Source: Meghimatium bilineatum (Eukaryota; Mollusca; Gastropoda; Stylommatophora; Philomycidae). Taken from it: 64,000 nt of DNA. Both the position numbers and the translations under genes were made by a program. The stretch's first letter is position 1. Each line of letters begins with the position of its first letter. Shown one piece after another: positions 10,790-36,318 of the stretch. The notes under the pieces were generated by a model. The model was given only the letters and a program-made list of their open reading frames with translations. It did not search any database and was not told where the DNA came from. Location: assembly GCA_034231615.1 (NCBI GenBank), contig CM067309.1, positions 24,791,965 through 24,855,964 on the forward strand, given 5' to 3'.

Positions 10790-11095
10790 TTGCCTTGCGA
10801 CATCAGGGGTGGAAGAGTTCTCTGGAGATGGCCTTCTTGTGTGCTGTTTGTAAGCTTGTTCCTGTGGCTTCTTTGATTTCTGTGATCCATCTTTTACATG
10901 GTCTGCCTCTGGCTTTATAACCGTTATGTCTATGTGTCATGGCCATTTGTGTCATGCTATCTGTTGGTAGTCGGGAAGTGTGTGAAAACCACTTGATCTG
11001 TTGCCTTTTGATGTGTTCCAACACTGGTATTGTTTTGGTTATCTGTCTGATGTTATCGTTTCTAATTCTACTATTATATATTGCTCCTAATTGAC
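10790..11095 (-). pseudogene. LINE ORF2 C-terminal relic (second type)
   Basis: The minus-strand frame contains LEHIKRQQIKWFSH followed by GYKARGRPCKRWITEIKEAT and AHKKA. This is the typical end of a different LINE lineage (ARGRPxxRWxDEIK). It lies back-to-back with the preceding relic. Confidence 0.7.
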
Positions 11096-11259
11096 ATTAC
11101 CTGTATATGTTGCTACATGCTAGATAAGTAGGTCTGATTTAAAGTACATGTCACTCACGTCATAGGCTAATCACAGGTTAGACCCGTTAATCACAGGTAA
11201 GACCAGTGCTTAGCTTATAGCTATAGGCCTACTACGCCTGTAAGGCTGAGAAACATAGA

Positions 11260-11590
11260 CAATGAACAAACAACTAGAAGACAGAATTGACATCTTTGAA
11301 ATGTGAATACGACATATATAGAAAAAATAGGGAGAACTTCATGGAAAGAGAATGAAATTAACAAAGAGGTTCTAACAACACCGTATAAAAAAAACTATTA
11401 ACGGAAATAAAAATCAAATAAATAAAGTATTTTGAACATATTCATATATTAAAATACATGACACTTTGAACTTGTTGAAATCTAACTTTATGGTTCAGTG
11501 GAGGGGGGGCGAACCAGAGATACAAGTCCGAAACATTACGAGACAGTCATGTTAGTCTAGCAGAATGCATCACCAAAACAAGAGATAGGA
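11260..11590 (+). pseudogene. degenerate LINE ORF2 C-terminal relic
   Basis: Degenerate sequence parallels the better-preserved plus-strand copy at 61790-62168: cues are tttgaaatgtg, gggagaacttcatggaaagag, and agtctagcagaatgcatcac. Many stops and frameshifts are present. Confidence 0.55.
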
Positions 11591-11804
11591 TGTTATTATT
11601 GGAGGTTTGTTGTAGTCAACGATAATAGACATATACAACGGACAATGCAGTTACTGGGTCAATTTATATTCCATGCCTGTCATAAGAGTTTATTGGGTGT
11701 TGCCTGCCCCATGCCATATAGGGTTAAGTGTCCCAAAATCGTGCTGAGGTTTGATGTGTCAAGCCAAATTGCTAAGATACAGCATCCAAGCCGTACACCA
11801 TGAC

Positions 11805-11862
11805 AGAATGCATTACGTTCTCCAGACCAAACCCTGCTAACAGCAGGAGTTTGAGAACGAAA
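11805..11862 (+). mobile_element. dispersed 'CCTGCTGGAAATC' repeat fragment, copy 2
   Basis: Landmarks cattacgttctccagacc, ccctgctaacagcaggag and tttgagaacgaa match the 3' half of the family. It directly abuts the 72-bp splice-acceptor array that starts at 11863. Confidence 0.5.
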
Positions 11863-12077
11863 GTAGAAGAATTATATGTAACATATTCAATATCCTGTCA
11901 CAGTAATGGTTAACAATAACAATTTCAGATACATGTAGAAGAATTATATTTAACATATTCAATATCCTGTCACAGTAATGGTTAACAATAACAATTTCAG
12001 ATACATGTAGAAGAATTATATTTAACATATTCAATATCCTGTCACAGTAATGGTTAACAATAACAATTTCAGATACA
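11863..12077 (+). repeat. 72-bp array containing the splice acceptor of the following exon (3 copies)
   Basis: Each unit ends with aacaataacaatttcag|ataca, that is, the 3' splice site plus the first exon bases. The AG ends fall at 11928, 12000 and 12072, exactly 72 bp apart. Only the last AG leads into the open coding exon. The two upstream AGs are followed in the coding phase by tac atg tag, so their use would terminate translation. Confidence 0.9.
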
Positions 12078-12406
12078 AGGAAGGCTCTGGAACTCCATCA
12101 GGATTTATGACTTTTCTGGAACAAGCTGGGCTAAAACTGGGAATCATTCTTAGATATGTTGGGAATAGATTGAATGTTTTCTTCCACATGGCGGCTGTAG
12201 TCTATGAACTGAAAGATAAACTTCTGAATTTCTTGGATATCAAGTGTAGCCACCAAGGATATCTAAAAACAGCAATTCTTAAACGACTGACGAATCCTCT
12301 TGTTCTGGTTCAGCTTCAAGGACTTGGACTTTTTTCTAAAATTCTTACGGGACCATGGATGCGAATGTTCTATGGCAACAAAGAGCAGCACTTCAATCTC
12401 CAAGCG
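12073..12406 (+). CDS. unrecognised gene, exon n
   Basis: 334 nt; the first A completes a codon from an unseen upstream exon. The acceptor AG is at 12071-12072 and the donor GT at 12407-12408. Confidence 0.7.
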
Positions 12407-13497
12407 GTGAGTACATAATCTGCATGTTTTTGTTAGCTGTTGCTTTGTTCCATATGGTCTATCTCATTATCTTATACAAATAATTTACTAATACCTAGTG
12501 ATGAACGTCTAATAAGATAGTTAACAAATGCTGCAATCTGTTTCCAAATTTCTCTTCTGACATTATGTCACATTCATTTACACAGGTAACCGGTGGATTT
12601 TTCAAGAAATGTCTGGAATTCCTGGCAAGAGTGCAGATGGATCAATTGGTTTTGATGTCCTGCGAGACTGATGTTTTTGGAGATCCCTTGGATGTTGATG
12701 AACCTCTTCTTAGATTACGTGCAATTGATACCTCTATAGAATGCAAATTTAAAGAAGTTGTTTCACATCTGGCAGATGCCTTCATCTGTAAGCTTAATCT
12801 CCAGCTAGCACCATATATCTCTGGAGTTCTTTCTAAACCAACTGCAGAGATGTTGGCAAATTCTGCTGGTGTTCCAATGCATAATATGCAGGCAGAGAGA
12901 ACTCTAGGGATGATGGATGCTATGTGGCGTAGAGCTCCAAACGCTAATCTTGGCTTCATTGAAGGGAAAATCAAGGGTATACAGAATGATACACTTGAGT
13001 GGCTCGAGTCACTACCTGAAGATGAGAGGGAGCAAGTCGTGGCTTTCTCTGTCAAGGAAGGGCACAAGGTGAGATGTTTGAGAGCTCAGGGACAAAAAGC
13101 AACAGCTAAAGCTTCTGCCAGGAAACAGCAGGAGGGTTGTAAAAAGCTGATAGAAGCATCTATTAAGAGTATCATTGCACAGAAGCTATCTTTATGTTCG
13201 TTAGCCATGTTTAGTAGGATAGGTGAGGAAGATTTAGGTTTGTTAGAGATGTTTGTGAGCAAGGATCCTACACTCATAGGTACAATGCTGCATCATTTCT
13301 GGAATGAAAGTGGTGAGAATGTTGGCTACGTCGAAACAGTTATGTCGTTTATGACAAAGACTGTGCGTAAGAAAGCTGTAGACTATGTATGTCTAGCCTG
13401 GCGTAGGGTCGGTGAGCCTGAATCCCAATCATTGTATGAGTTACCAGTGACTCAGTTATTGGTGGATTATATTGTAGGTGATGCTTCCTTTGTGTAG
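12073..13497 (+). CDS. unrecognised protein-coding gene, two 3' exons (partial)
   Basis: Two exons join in phase 0: 12073-12406 and 12586-13497, with the stop at 13495. They give 414 residues of an incomplete protein whose start lies upstream and was not found. The first exon encodes YKEGSGTPSGF, a segment GNRLNVFFHMAAVVYELKD, and a hydrophobic helical region. The second contains PLDVDEPLLRLRAI, VPMHNMQAERTLGMMDAMWR, RAPNANLGFIEGKIKG and a Lys/Arg-rich helix. I recall similar AERTLG...PNAN...E blocks in uncharacterised invertebrate proteins that may be transposon-derived, but I cannot name the family. Splice sites (caagcg|gtgagt; ttacacag|gtaacc) are good and coding is uninterrupted, so it looks alive rather than decayed. 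Confidence 0.7.
12586..13497 (+). CDS. unrecognised gene, terminal exon
   Basis: 912 nt in phase 0, encoding 303 residues from VTGGFFKKCLEF to VDYIVGDASFV and then a TAG stop. The acceptor AG is at 12584-12585. Confidence 0.75.
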   Translation, partial: VTGGFFKKCLEFLARVQMDQLVLMSCETDVFGDPLDVDEPLLRLRAIDTSIECKFKEVVSHLADAFICKLNLQLAPYISGVLSKPTAEMLANSAGVPMHNMQAERTLGMMDAMWRRAPNANLGFIEGKIKGIQNDTLEWLESLPEDEREQVVAFSVKEGHKVRCLRAQGQKATAKASARKQQEGCKKLIEASIKSIIAQKLSLCSLAMFSRIGEEDLGLLEMFVSKDPTLIGTMLHHFWNESGENVGYVETVMSFMTKTVRKKAVDYVCLAWRRVGEPESQSLYELPVTQLLVDYIVGDASFV

Positions 13498-13774
13498 TTC
13501 ACAGGTCTTGTTATGTTTTTGTAGTCCAGATGTCACGTTATCTTTTTGTAGTTCGAATGTCTTGTTACCTTGTTACGTTTTTAGCTGCTATATTTAATAA
13601 CTTTCATCAATGTTCCTTGGGATCAACAATTCATCACAAACATATCCATACAAGATAAGTATATTTCTTTTTATCTAGAAAAACAGTCAATTTACAATAG
13701 CACTATAAATGTAATTGTGAATATGCAACACTTGTGTAATTTAGAAAACTTTAAACATTTGTTGTTACTATTAA
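13498..13774. other. 3' flank of the unrecognised gene
   Basis: AT-rich. Starts with two diverged copies of a ~40-bp 'tagttc...tgtc...gttatctttttg' motif at 13494-13575. No clear AATAAA signal was seen. Confidence 0.4.
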
Positions 13775-14675
13775 TTAGCTCTGATTGCATGTGAAATTTA
13801 CTATATTGTACTCACCAGATTCGTCTTGTCTTGCCACACGCAAAAATGTATAATTTGGTATATATTTTAGCATTAATAACTCAGATATTTAATAATTATA
13901 TATAAAATATCTTATAATTATGCAAATTAGCCAACATTTTAATTGTTAATTAGCTCTGATTGCATGTTAAATTTACCATATTGTGCTCACTAGATTCGTC
14001 TTGTCTTGCCGCACGCAAAAATGTATAATTTGGTATATATTTTAGCATTAATAACTCAGATATTTAATAATTATATATAAAATATCTTATAATTATGCAA
14101 ATTAGCCAACATTTTAATTGTTAATTAGCTCTGATTGCATGTTAAATTTACCATATTGTGCTCACTAGATTCGTCTTGTCTTGCCGCACGCAAAAATGTA
14201 TAATTTGGTATATATTTTAGCATTAATAACTCAGATATTTAATAATTATATATAAAATATCTTATAATTATGCAAATTAGCCGCCATTTTTAATTAATAA
14301 TTAGCTCTGATTGCATGAGAAAATTACCATATTGTGCTCACCAGATTCGTCTTTTCTTGCCGCACGCAAAAATGTATAATTTGGTATATATTTTATCATT
14401 AATAACTCAGATATGTCATGAATTATTGGCTCTGCTACAATTATCGGTCACAACTTTGTGCACTAATCAGCTTATATTTCCTTATATGTTCCATGTAAAT
14501 AATTTTGATGAAAAATTAATTCAAAAAAATTCATAACTTTTTTCAGAATTCACGTACAGACTTGGTTGAGACATCACTGAATTGCAATTTTCAAGGGCTA
14601 TCTAACTGTGGTATTTATAATGCTGTACACCCATTTTGAAAATTTTGTGCTAATGCCTATCAATACATACATCAT
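13775..14675 (-). mobile_element. pearl-like satellite-bearing element, copy A
   Basis: About 3.5 tandem copies of a ~190-bp unit (landmark gattcgtcttgtcttgccgc, tgtataatttggtatatatt, tgcaaattagcc) are followed at 14430-14675 by a non-repeated end (ctatctaactgtggtattta, cacccattttgaaaattttg, gcctatcaatac). The same unique end and the same satellite recur in opposite orientation at 19790-20760. A unique flank plus a variable core array is the architecture of bivalve 'pearl' elements; the assignment is inference. Confidence 0.7.
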
Positions 14676-15589
14676 TATTATTATTATTTGTAGTGCAAAT
14701 TCACTGAACTTAACTAAATTCAAACATTTAATTCTAAAACTACTTGCCTATCGGAATCCTATGCCTACTATTGTGTAGTTAGGCACACATCATCTGTTAA
14801 CTTCTAGAAAGCCCTATACAAAACTACATACGACACACTACTACCAACCTAAATCATAATTAGAAAGTTGTAGTATCTTGCATACTACCACCTGCACAAA
14901 TCTTATCAAACACATGTCATTATCTGAGTTATCTGGAAATCAAACAGCTGGCACAAGTCTGACAAATGTGTGCGTCTAACAAGATGGAATAATGAAGAAA
15001 AAAATCACCCATTTCACAACATCTCACACACGAATATGTGAGATATTGCCATTTTGAAACAGTGTTTGTGTGAAGGTAACATATCAGTATTATTATGTGA
15101 AACCTCACCTCAAACGACCTCTCTCAAGGTAAACAATTCACAGTTCAAAAACGTTCTCAATGTCGCCATTTTTAAAAAACAAGTTCGATAAAGACATAAT
15201 TAACCTTGGCAAACTAAAATCAAAGGTTAAGTCCCTTGACATACTCTGTTCAAGCGATCAAGTGCCATGCTGAGTGGCGTAGTTGATCATACTTCGAAAA
15301 TGTATGTCTCATGTGTTGTTAATAAGTTCAGTTCGTTATTTCTTTTTGTGCCACAATGACAACCTATCTAGAAATGCATCTCTTTATTTTCCTCTGTCTA
15401 TTCTCCCTTGATCTTTCCGGTGGTTACTAAACGTTAATAACCAAATGGTCAGAGGGTGTCCGACAAAGTGGATGGTGCCGCAGTAACCTAATGAAGAAAT
15501 AGTCAAGCAAAATGAATTAAACAGGTTACTAAAACACTTACCTTGCCTATTAATAAAAATATATATAAAAGTATATATAAAAAACATGC
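14676..15589. other. no gene recognised
   Basis: AT-rich unique sequence. No exon, RNA gene or clear repeat was seen. Confidence 0.4.
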
Positions 15590-15960
15590 AATAAAACTAA
15601 ACAGGACAATTCTCCACGTATTACTAAATGTTCAAGTTTTACTTTTCTCATCACATGCCCTAAAAATCTTGATTGTCTGCTTATAACTTTTGCTATAAAA
15701 TGTCGTTTTAATCCAGCATCTCTGATGACTTCTACATTCGTTTTATTGGCTGTCCATGAAATTTTCATAATTCTTCTTAAAAATCACTTGTCAGTTGCCT
15801 TCACCTTATCTTGGGCACTTCTGTTTACTGTCCATAATTTGCTTCCATAAAGAAGGATTTGCTCAATATAACATCCTAGCACTCGAACTCGTGTACGCAT
15901 TGTTATTAGTCCATTGCATAGATTATTTCTAATATTTTTAAATTTTGATTAAGCATGCGC
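15590..15960 (-). pseudogene. LINE ORF2 C-terminal relic
   Basis: The minus-strand frame has KISWTANKTNVEVIRDAGLK, then SRQSRFLGHVMRK. These are the 'PWTARxTNxEVLxxAG...RQLxFLGHVxR' motifs found after the RT core of many invertebrate LINEs. Stops and a truncated end are present. Confidence 0.75.
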
Positions 15961-16424
15961 TATCCTGCTCTTGGTCTCATTGAAACATCGGTCATATGAT
16001 GTTAATGCAAAATAAGTTAAACAGGTTACTAGAAAAACCTAACTATAGATAGATATAAATAAAAATAGATAAATAAGTATATAAAAACATACAATAAAAC
16101 AAAGCAGGAAAATTGTCCACGTATTGGTCAAAAATGGGACCTTTTTCAAGAAACTAATAACGTTTAAACTAAACAAAACCACACAGAAGTGATAACTATG
16201 TTGACCAAGGATGTTTCTCTTACATCTGATGTTAAAATGGAGTCAAGGTATTTGACTTTATCCACTTGATTTAATACTCAGTTAGGATGTCATCACAAAC
16301 CATACATCAAATGAGCTTCGAAAACATCCCAGTAATGTATAAAAATAGATAAAAATAACAATACTGTCATGAATGTCACAGAAAGCAGCTGAGGAGTTCT
16401 GGGGTAAAGTTAGCTGTCCCATTC
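15961..16424. other. no gene; short duplicated segment
   Basis: The stretch 16010-16130 (aaacaggttact, aaaaatagataaataagtat, aattgtccacgtatt) is a diverged direct copy of 15520-15620. Otherwise nothing was recognised. Confidence 0.5.
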
Positions 16425-17772
16425 ACTGATCGAAAAATCATGTTGAAGTTGGTGGGTGTGTCAGACCGAAAGATCATGTTGAAGTTAGGTGTGTCAGATC
16501 GAAAGATTATGTTGAAGTTAGGTGTGTCAGAACGAAAGATTATGATGAAGTTGGGTGTGTCAGACCGAAAGATTATTATGTTGAAGTTGGGTGTGTCAGA
16601 CCGAAAGATCATGTTGAAGTTGGTGGGTGTGTCAGACCGAAAGATCATGTTGAAGTTAGGTGTGTCAGATCGAAAGATTATGATGAAGTTGGGTGTGTCA
16701 GACCGAAAGATTATTATGTTGAAGTTGGGTGTGTCAGACCGAAAGATCATGTTGAAGTTGGTGGGTGTGTCAGACCGAAAGATCATGTTGAAGTTAGGTG
16801 TGTCAGATCGAAAGATTATGATGAAGTTGGGTGTGTCAGACCGAAAGATTATTATGTTGAAGTTGGGTGTGTCAGACCGAAAGATTATGTTGAAGTTGGC
16901 TGTGAAGTTATTATGTTGTCAGACCGAAATATCATGTTGAAGTTTGGTGTGTCAGACCGAAAGATCATGTGGAAGTTAGTGTCTCAGACCGAAAGATCAA
17001 AGTTAGTGTATCAGACCTAAAGATCCTGTTAAGTTGGTGGGTGTGTCAGACAGAAAGATCATGTTGAAGTTAGCTGTGAAGTTATTATGTTGTCAGACCG
17101 AAATATCATGTTGAAGTTAGGTGTGTCAGACCGAAAGATCATGTTAAAGTTAGCTGTGTCAGATCGAAATATCATGTTTTAAATTAGGTGTCTCAGACCG
17201 AAAGATCAAAGTTAGTGTATCAGACCGAAAGATCATGTTGAAGTTAGCTGTGTCAGACAGAAAGATCATGTTGAAGTTGGTGGGTGTATCAGACGGATAG
17301 GTCATGTTAAAGTTAGCTGTGAAGTTATTATGTTGCCAGACTGAAATATCATGTTGAAGTTGGGTGTGTCAGACCGAAAGATCATGTTGAAGTTAGCTGT
17401 GTCAGACCGAATGATCATGTTGAAGTTAGCTGTGTCAGACCGAAATATCATGTTGAAGTTGGTGGGTGTGTCAGACCGAAAGATCATGTTGAAGTTAGCT
17501 GTGTCATACCGAAATATCATGTTGAAGTTGGGTGTGTCAGACCGAAATATCATGTTGAAGTTGGTGGGTGTGTCAGACCGAAAGATCATGTTGAAGTTAG
17601 CTGTGTCATACCGAAATATCATGTTGAAGTTGGGTGTGTCAGACCGAAATATCATGATGAAGTTGGTGGGTGTGTCAGACCGAAAGATCATGTTGAAGTT
17701 GGTGGGTTTGTCAGACCGACATATCATTTTGAAGTTGGTGGGTGTGTCAGACCGAAAGATATGTTGAAGTTG
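16425..17772. repeat. 33-bp minisatellite, ~1.35 kb
   Basis: The base unit is gttgaagttgggtgtgtcag plus accgaaagatcat, with 33-, 36- and 39-bp variants (ggtggg or gatt-att insertions). Higher-order blocks repeat in 16440-16900, and a looser section spans 16900-17350. Because units are multiples of three, both strands show long open frames, which I reject as genes. Confidence 0.93.
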
Positions 17773-19345
17773 GCTTTGTGGTTGGGACGGAGCCAGATGT
17801 TCTGCGCATCACTGGGGACGAGGAAACTGACAGCACTGTTTTTTCCTATGGCTGAGGCCCATCATAGAGGCACACTAACTTAGGACGTGACAATCCTTTT
17901 GACTTGAACATTTGGTTGCATGCTTGGAGCAATAGAGAAGTTCGGCATAACCAGTAGTCAATTGGTGGCGGGGAATGATCACAGTGAATCCTATCTTGGC
18001 TTAGTGGCTCGGAGCAGCTCATATATTGAAACCTACCTTCTTGGTGGTGTCATAGTTATTTTCCGGATCTGTCCCGGGGTGGGCCGAAAATCCACATACT
18101 TCCCAGCAATATAATGCCAGTAAAAAGGCATTGTGTCGAAGGACATGAGCCCATGGACCTCTGGATTAGCAACCAACCAACCCCACTTTAAATACAATTC
18201 AGCGCTAGTCATTACTCAACTATCTTCATCCCAGTTGAGCTGAAACGTCATTGTCGACGGACGAACATCACAGCACAATTATTGATTTCTTTTTACCCTC
18301 TATAGCAGCTACATATCATTGTTTTATTGTGTCACTACTACCCCAGTTCTCTTTTTGTTTAGACTATGCGGTTCATTATTTGTTATTTCTCCGTCATCCT
18401 CTTACCATACCCTCCCCGGCCGGTCACTATCTCTATACACAATATTTTCTTTTTCTAATTTCTGTAACATTTTAAAAATTTGTGTTTTCCGCTTCCTACG
18501 TCTCTTAAGTTTACCACGAGCGTTTCACATCATTATTTAATTCCTTCATCCACTTATCGTCATACCATATGCGTGTTTCTATGTAAAGTTTGGTATTGTG
18601 TCTATTGTATTTCGTCCCGATCAATGCTGTCTTAATGTCTTAATGCATAGGCCCGTTGGGCATTTGCCCGCGGGCCCACGGACATAGGGGCCCCATGCGA
18701 ATATGTTGTAGGCTTTCGGAAAACACGTATAAAATTTAGTATTATTTTATAAAAATCTCATAATTTTGTGTTTATATGCGAATGTGCCCTTCAAGTTTAT
18801 CAATCACTTCCAATCTTGAACCATGTCTATAAAACACGTAAATAAAATCTCTTTTCTCTGTTCTTCATGTTTACTGTTGATTATAGTTGCAGCTGTACAT
18901 CATGTTTTAACAACAATTTTGTTGAAATTAGTATAGTGACAATAAAATAAATAATACATTATTTTTAATATTGTCAACCATTTATTTTTTATTCCTGCGG
19001 GGGGGGGGGGCACTCAATCTTTGCCCAGGGGCCCAACACTATTTCTTTGTCCAGGGGCCCAAAATGGTGCAAAGACGGCTCTGGTCCCGATGAAAGCATT
19101 CTATATAGTCAAAATATCGTCTGTCCTTGTGTCTCATTTGTATAATTTATTTTATTTATAAATATCGGTAACACTTATTCTTATAGTTTCTCTCGATATT
19201 TGTCCTGTGTTCTGTTACCCTAGCACTGCCTGGCATTTCCAGCGCGCCGGAGTGCTTCCTAGTATATTGTGAACTTCTCATAAAATGTTACGCCCTGCAT
19301 CCAAAATTAAAAATCCAATCCAATCCTGCTTTCTATTCTTTTACA
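17773..19345. other. intergenic; one transposon-like remnant
   Basis: 17773-18640 holds no recognised gene. About 18645-19085 looks like a diverged interspersed element: paired blocks of ggcccgttgggcatttgccc near its left and 'ttgcccaggggcccaac' near its right end, plus a G-run near 19001. No coding capacity was seen. Confidence 0.4.
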
Positions 19346-19405
19346 ACCGGATGCGGTAGTTAGTTCAGCGCATGCGCTGAGCTGATTAAACTGTACGTGG
19401 CAGAG
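19346..19405 (+). promoter_or_regulatory. TMED2 proximal promoter motifs (NRF1-type palindrome, UPRE-like core)
   Basis: A 16-bp perfect palindrome at 19365-19380 contains GCGCATGCGC, the NRF1 consensus. tacgtggca at 19394-19402 is, on the other strand, tgccacgta, close to the XBP1/CREB3L site core. An ETS-like accggatgc starts at 19346. These lie 80-135 bp upstream of the TMED2 ATG. Binding is inference from motif identity. Confidence 0.5.
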
Positions 19406-19481
19406 TTCATTGTTTATGATCAATCTTTGATTTGAACAACCAACTTCTCAGGAGATAAATATATCGATATATGTTCTCACA

Positions 19482-34331
<14,850 letters not shown>

Positions 34332-34496
34332 TGTCCTTCATTTTTGTCCATGTTGCCTAGTATTGTTTTAACCAATTGTTTGTGGTCTGTAAGACATTTT
34401 TGTGTTAATTGTTTATCTCCAAGATATTGTGTGGTCTCTAAGAAACATTTTACCTGTGGTCTCTGAGATGTTTGAGATATTGTGTGCAGTCTGTAA

Positions 34497-34650
34497 GACA
34501 ATGTTTGAGGACTGTAAGAAAATGTTTAAATATAAATGCAGTGAAGTCTGTAAGACAATGTTTAAGTACTATAGGACAGTGTTTGAAGTCTGTAAGACAA
34601 TGTTTAAGTACTATAGGACAGTGTTTGAAGTCTGTAAGACAGTGTTTAAA
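34497..34650. repeat. 42-bp array in TMED2 3' flank
   Basis: About 3.5 copies of gtttaagtactataggacag plus tgtttgaagtctgtaagaca at. It begins about 165 bp after the TMED2 stop, within the probable 3' untranslated region. The first AATAAA-type signal downstream is near 34844. Confidence 0.85.
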
Positions 34651-34849
34651 TGCATTTAACTGACTGTTAACAGTTTGCGGTGAATGCTGTAGTGAACATA
34701 ACATTGATATAATTCATGTGTGCACATGTCTGGATTATTTTCATATAGTGTTCTTATATATCTATACATTTTGAATTGCCCTTTCATGCTCTTAATTTGT
34801 AGAGATTTTTCTGTTTTTGACAGAATACGCTCACCATTGAGCTAAATAA

Positions 34850-34965
34850 ATAAAGGACACAACACATTTCTATTTTCTTGACTACATCCTGCTGGAAATG
34901 TATTAGAACAATCCTGCTACAAGAGATGTCCAGCGGGAGTTTGAGAACGAACAAAATGCATGTGA
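34850..34965 (+). mobile_element. dispersed 'CCTGCTGGAAATC' repeat, copy 6
   Basis: Retains ggacacaacacatttctatt, cttgactacatcctgctgga, caatcctgctacaagagatg, tccagcgggagtttgagaac. Confidence 0.75.
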
Positions 34966-34989
34966 AAATGTATATATTCATCTTTAGTA

Positions 34990-35232
34990 AAGTACTTTAT
35001 GCTGAATTTTGGGTCAAAGTGCAGAATTTGAAGTCAAGATGATGAATTTTGGGGTCACAGTGCAGAATTTAGAGTCAAGATGATGAATTTGGGGTCAAAG
35101 AAGAGTTTGGAGTCAAGACAAATTTGGGGTCAAAGTGCAGAATTTGGGATCAACATTCAGAATGTGGGGTCATGATGCAGAATTTGGATATAAGATGCAG
35201 AATTTGGGGTCAAGATACAGAATGTTATTCAA
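34990..35232. repeat. irregular 'aatttggggtcaagatgcag' array
   Basis: About ten loose copies of a 17-25 bp unit built from gaatttggggtcaa and gatgcag or aagtgcag. Confidence 0.8.
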
Positions 35233-36174
35233 AAAGTGAGCTGAAATACAGAATAATTTCTTCAGGAAATTGATAACTCTTGCTGTCTTAAAGGATGTCT
35301 TTATTTTCTGTGGGAGGATTCATTGCAGTGTTGATATTTGGTTGATTTGTGTGAAGTAATGAATTGTTGATATATGAGTGCTTGAATTTTCTTGGTTTAC
35401 TGTGTGCATAGTTTTATGTGTAAAGGTGAAGATTCTGCATGTGATGGTCATCCATGTTGTTATGTTGAACTATATTATGAATTGAATACTGATTAAATCA
35501 GAATTTGGAAAAGAAACATTAAGAAAAGAAATAACAAAAGAAACATCTGATGCATTCAACTGTAGACTCCATTAAACTGTAGACTCCAAAGACCACTGTC
35601 ATCATATTTCTTGCAATGATTAGATCATCTTCCTTATTTTTCTTTTTGACTCTGTAGATGTATTTATGTTGTGCCATAGTTTCTGGTGAGGCTGAATATC
35701 TGTGCCTTTCAGTCTGACATAATTTTTTATCATAATAGTATTTTTATGACTGTCTTTGCCTTCTTTGTTCAATCCTTAATTGCTAAGCTATACAGTAATG
35801 ATTTCATCTGTTACCAGATCTGTCCCATTGATGAGACGAACAGCAATGTTGCCACTAATGTGTGCTTGCACATCACTTGAAGGTGGAACTCATGAAATGT
35901 ACTCCCTGTGCACATAAAGTACTGACAAAAAACCCTTTTATAAGTAGCATATCCCACATGAAAATATTGATTCACTGCTCAAATAACTTCAGATTTGCTC
36001 ACAAGGGAAGTAAATTAGAGGTAACATTTGTATAGTCTCATTTCTTGCTTGTTGACATTGATAAGGTCCTAAGAATATCATGGAAAGAGAGAGGATTCAA
36101 TACAGACTCCTCAAAGACCTGTAACTTAAGAGGCAGATTGACTTCTGAAAATCTTAAATACTTCCAAAGCAGAA
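35233..36174. other. intergenic; nothing recognised
   Basis: AT-rich. No exon or clear element was seen. Confidence 0.4.
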
Positions 36175-36318
36175 TATGTCTGGCCATTGACGCAAATGAA
36201 ATGGCGACAAAACATTTCTATTCTCTGGACTATGTCCTACTGAAAATCTAGTAGAGACATTATCCTGCTAGAAGAGAAATCCAATGGGAGTGTGAGAATG
36301 AATGCTGAAGAGGAAAAT
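36175..36318 (+). mobile_element. dispersed 'CCTGCTGGAAATC' repeat, copy 7
   Basis: Retains tgtctggccattgacgcaaa, ctggactatgtcctactgaa, tcctgctagaagagaaatcc, gggagtgtgagaatgaatgc and gaagagga. Confidence 0.75.

Noticed and set aside
12642-13277. Minus-strand frames opposite the unknown gene
   Set aside because: The plus-strand reading has correct splice phases and protein-like composition; these are shadows.
16376-17770. Open frames of 136-166 codons on both strands
   Set aside because: 33-bp repeat without stops; same reasoning. No non-repeat domain attached.
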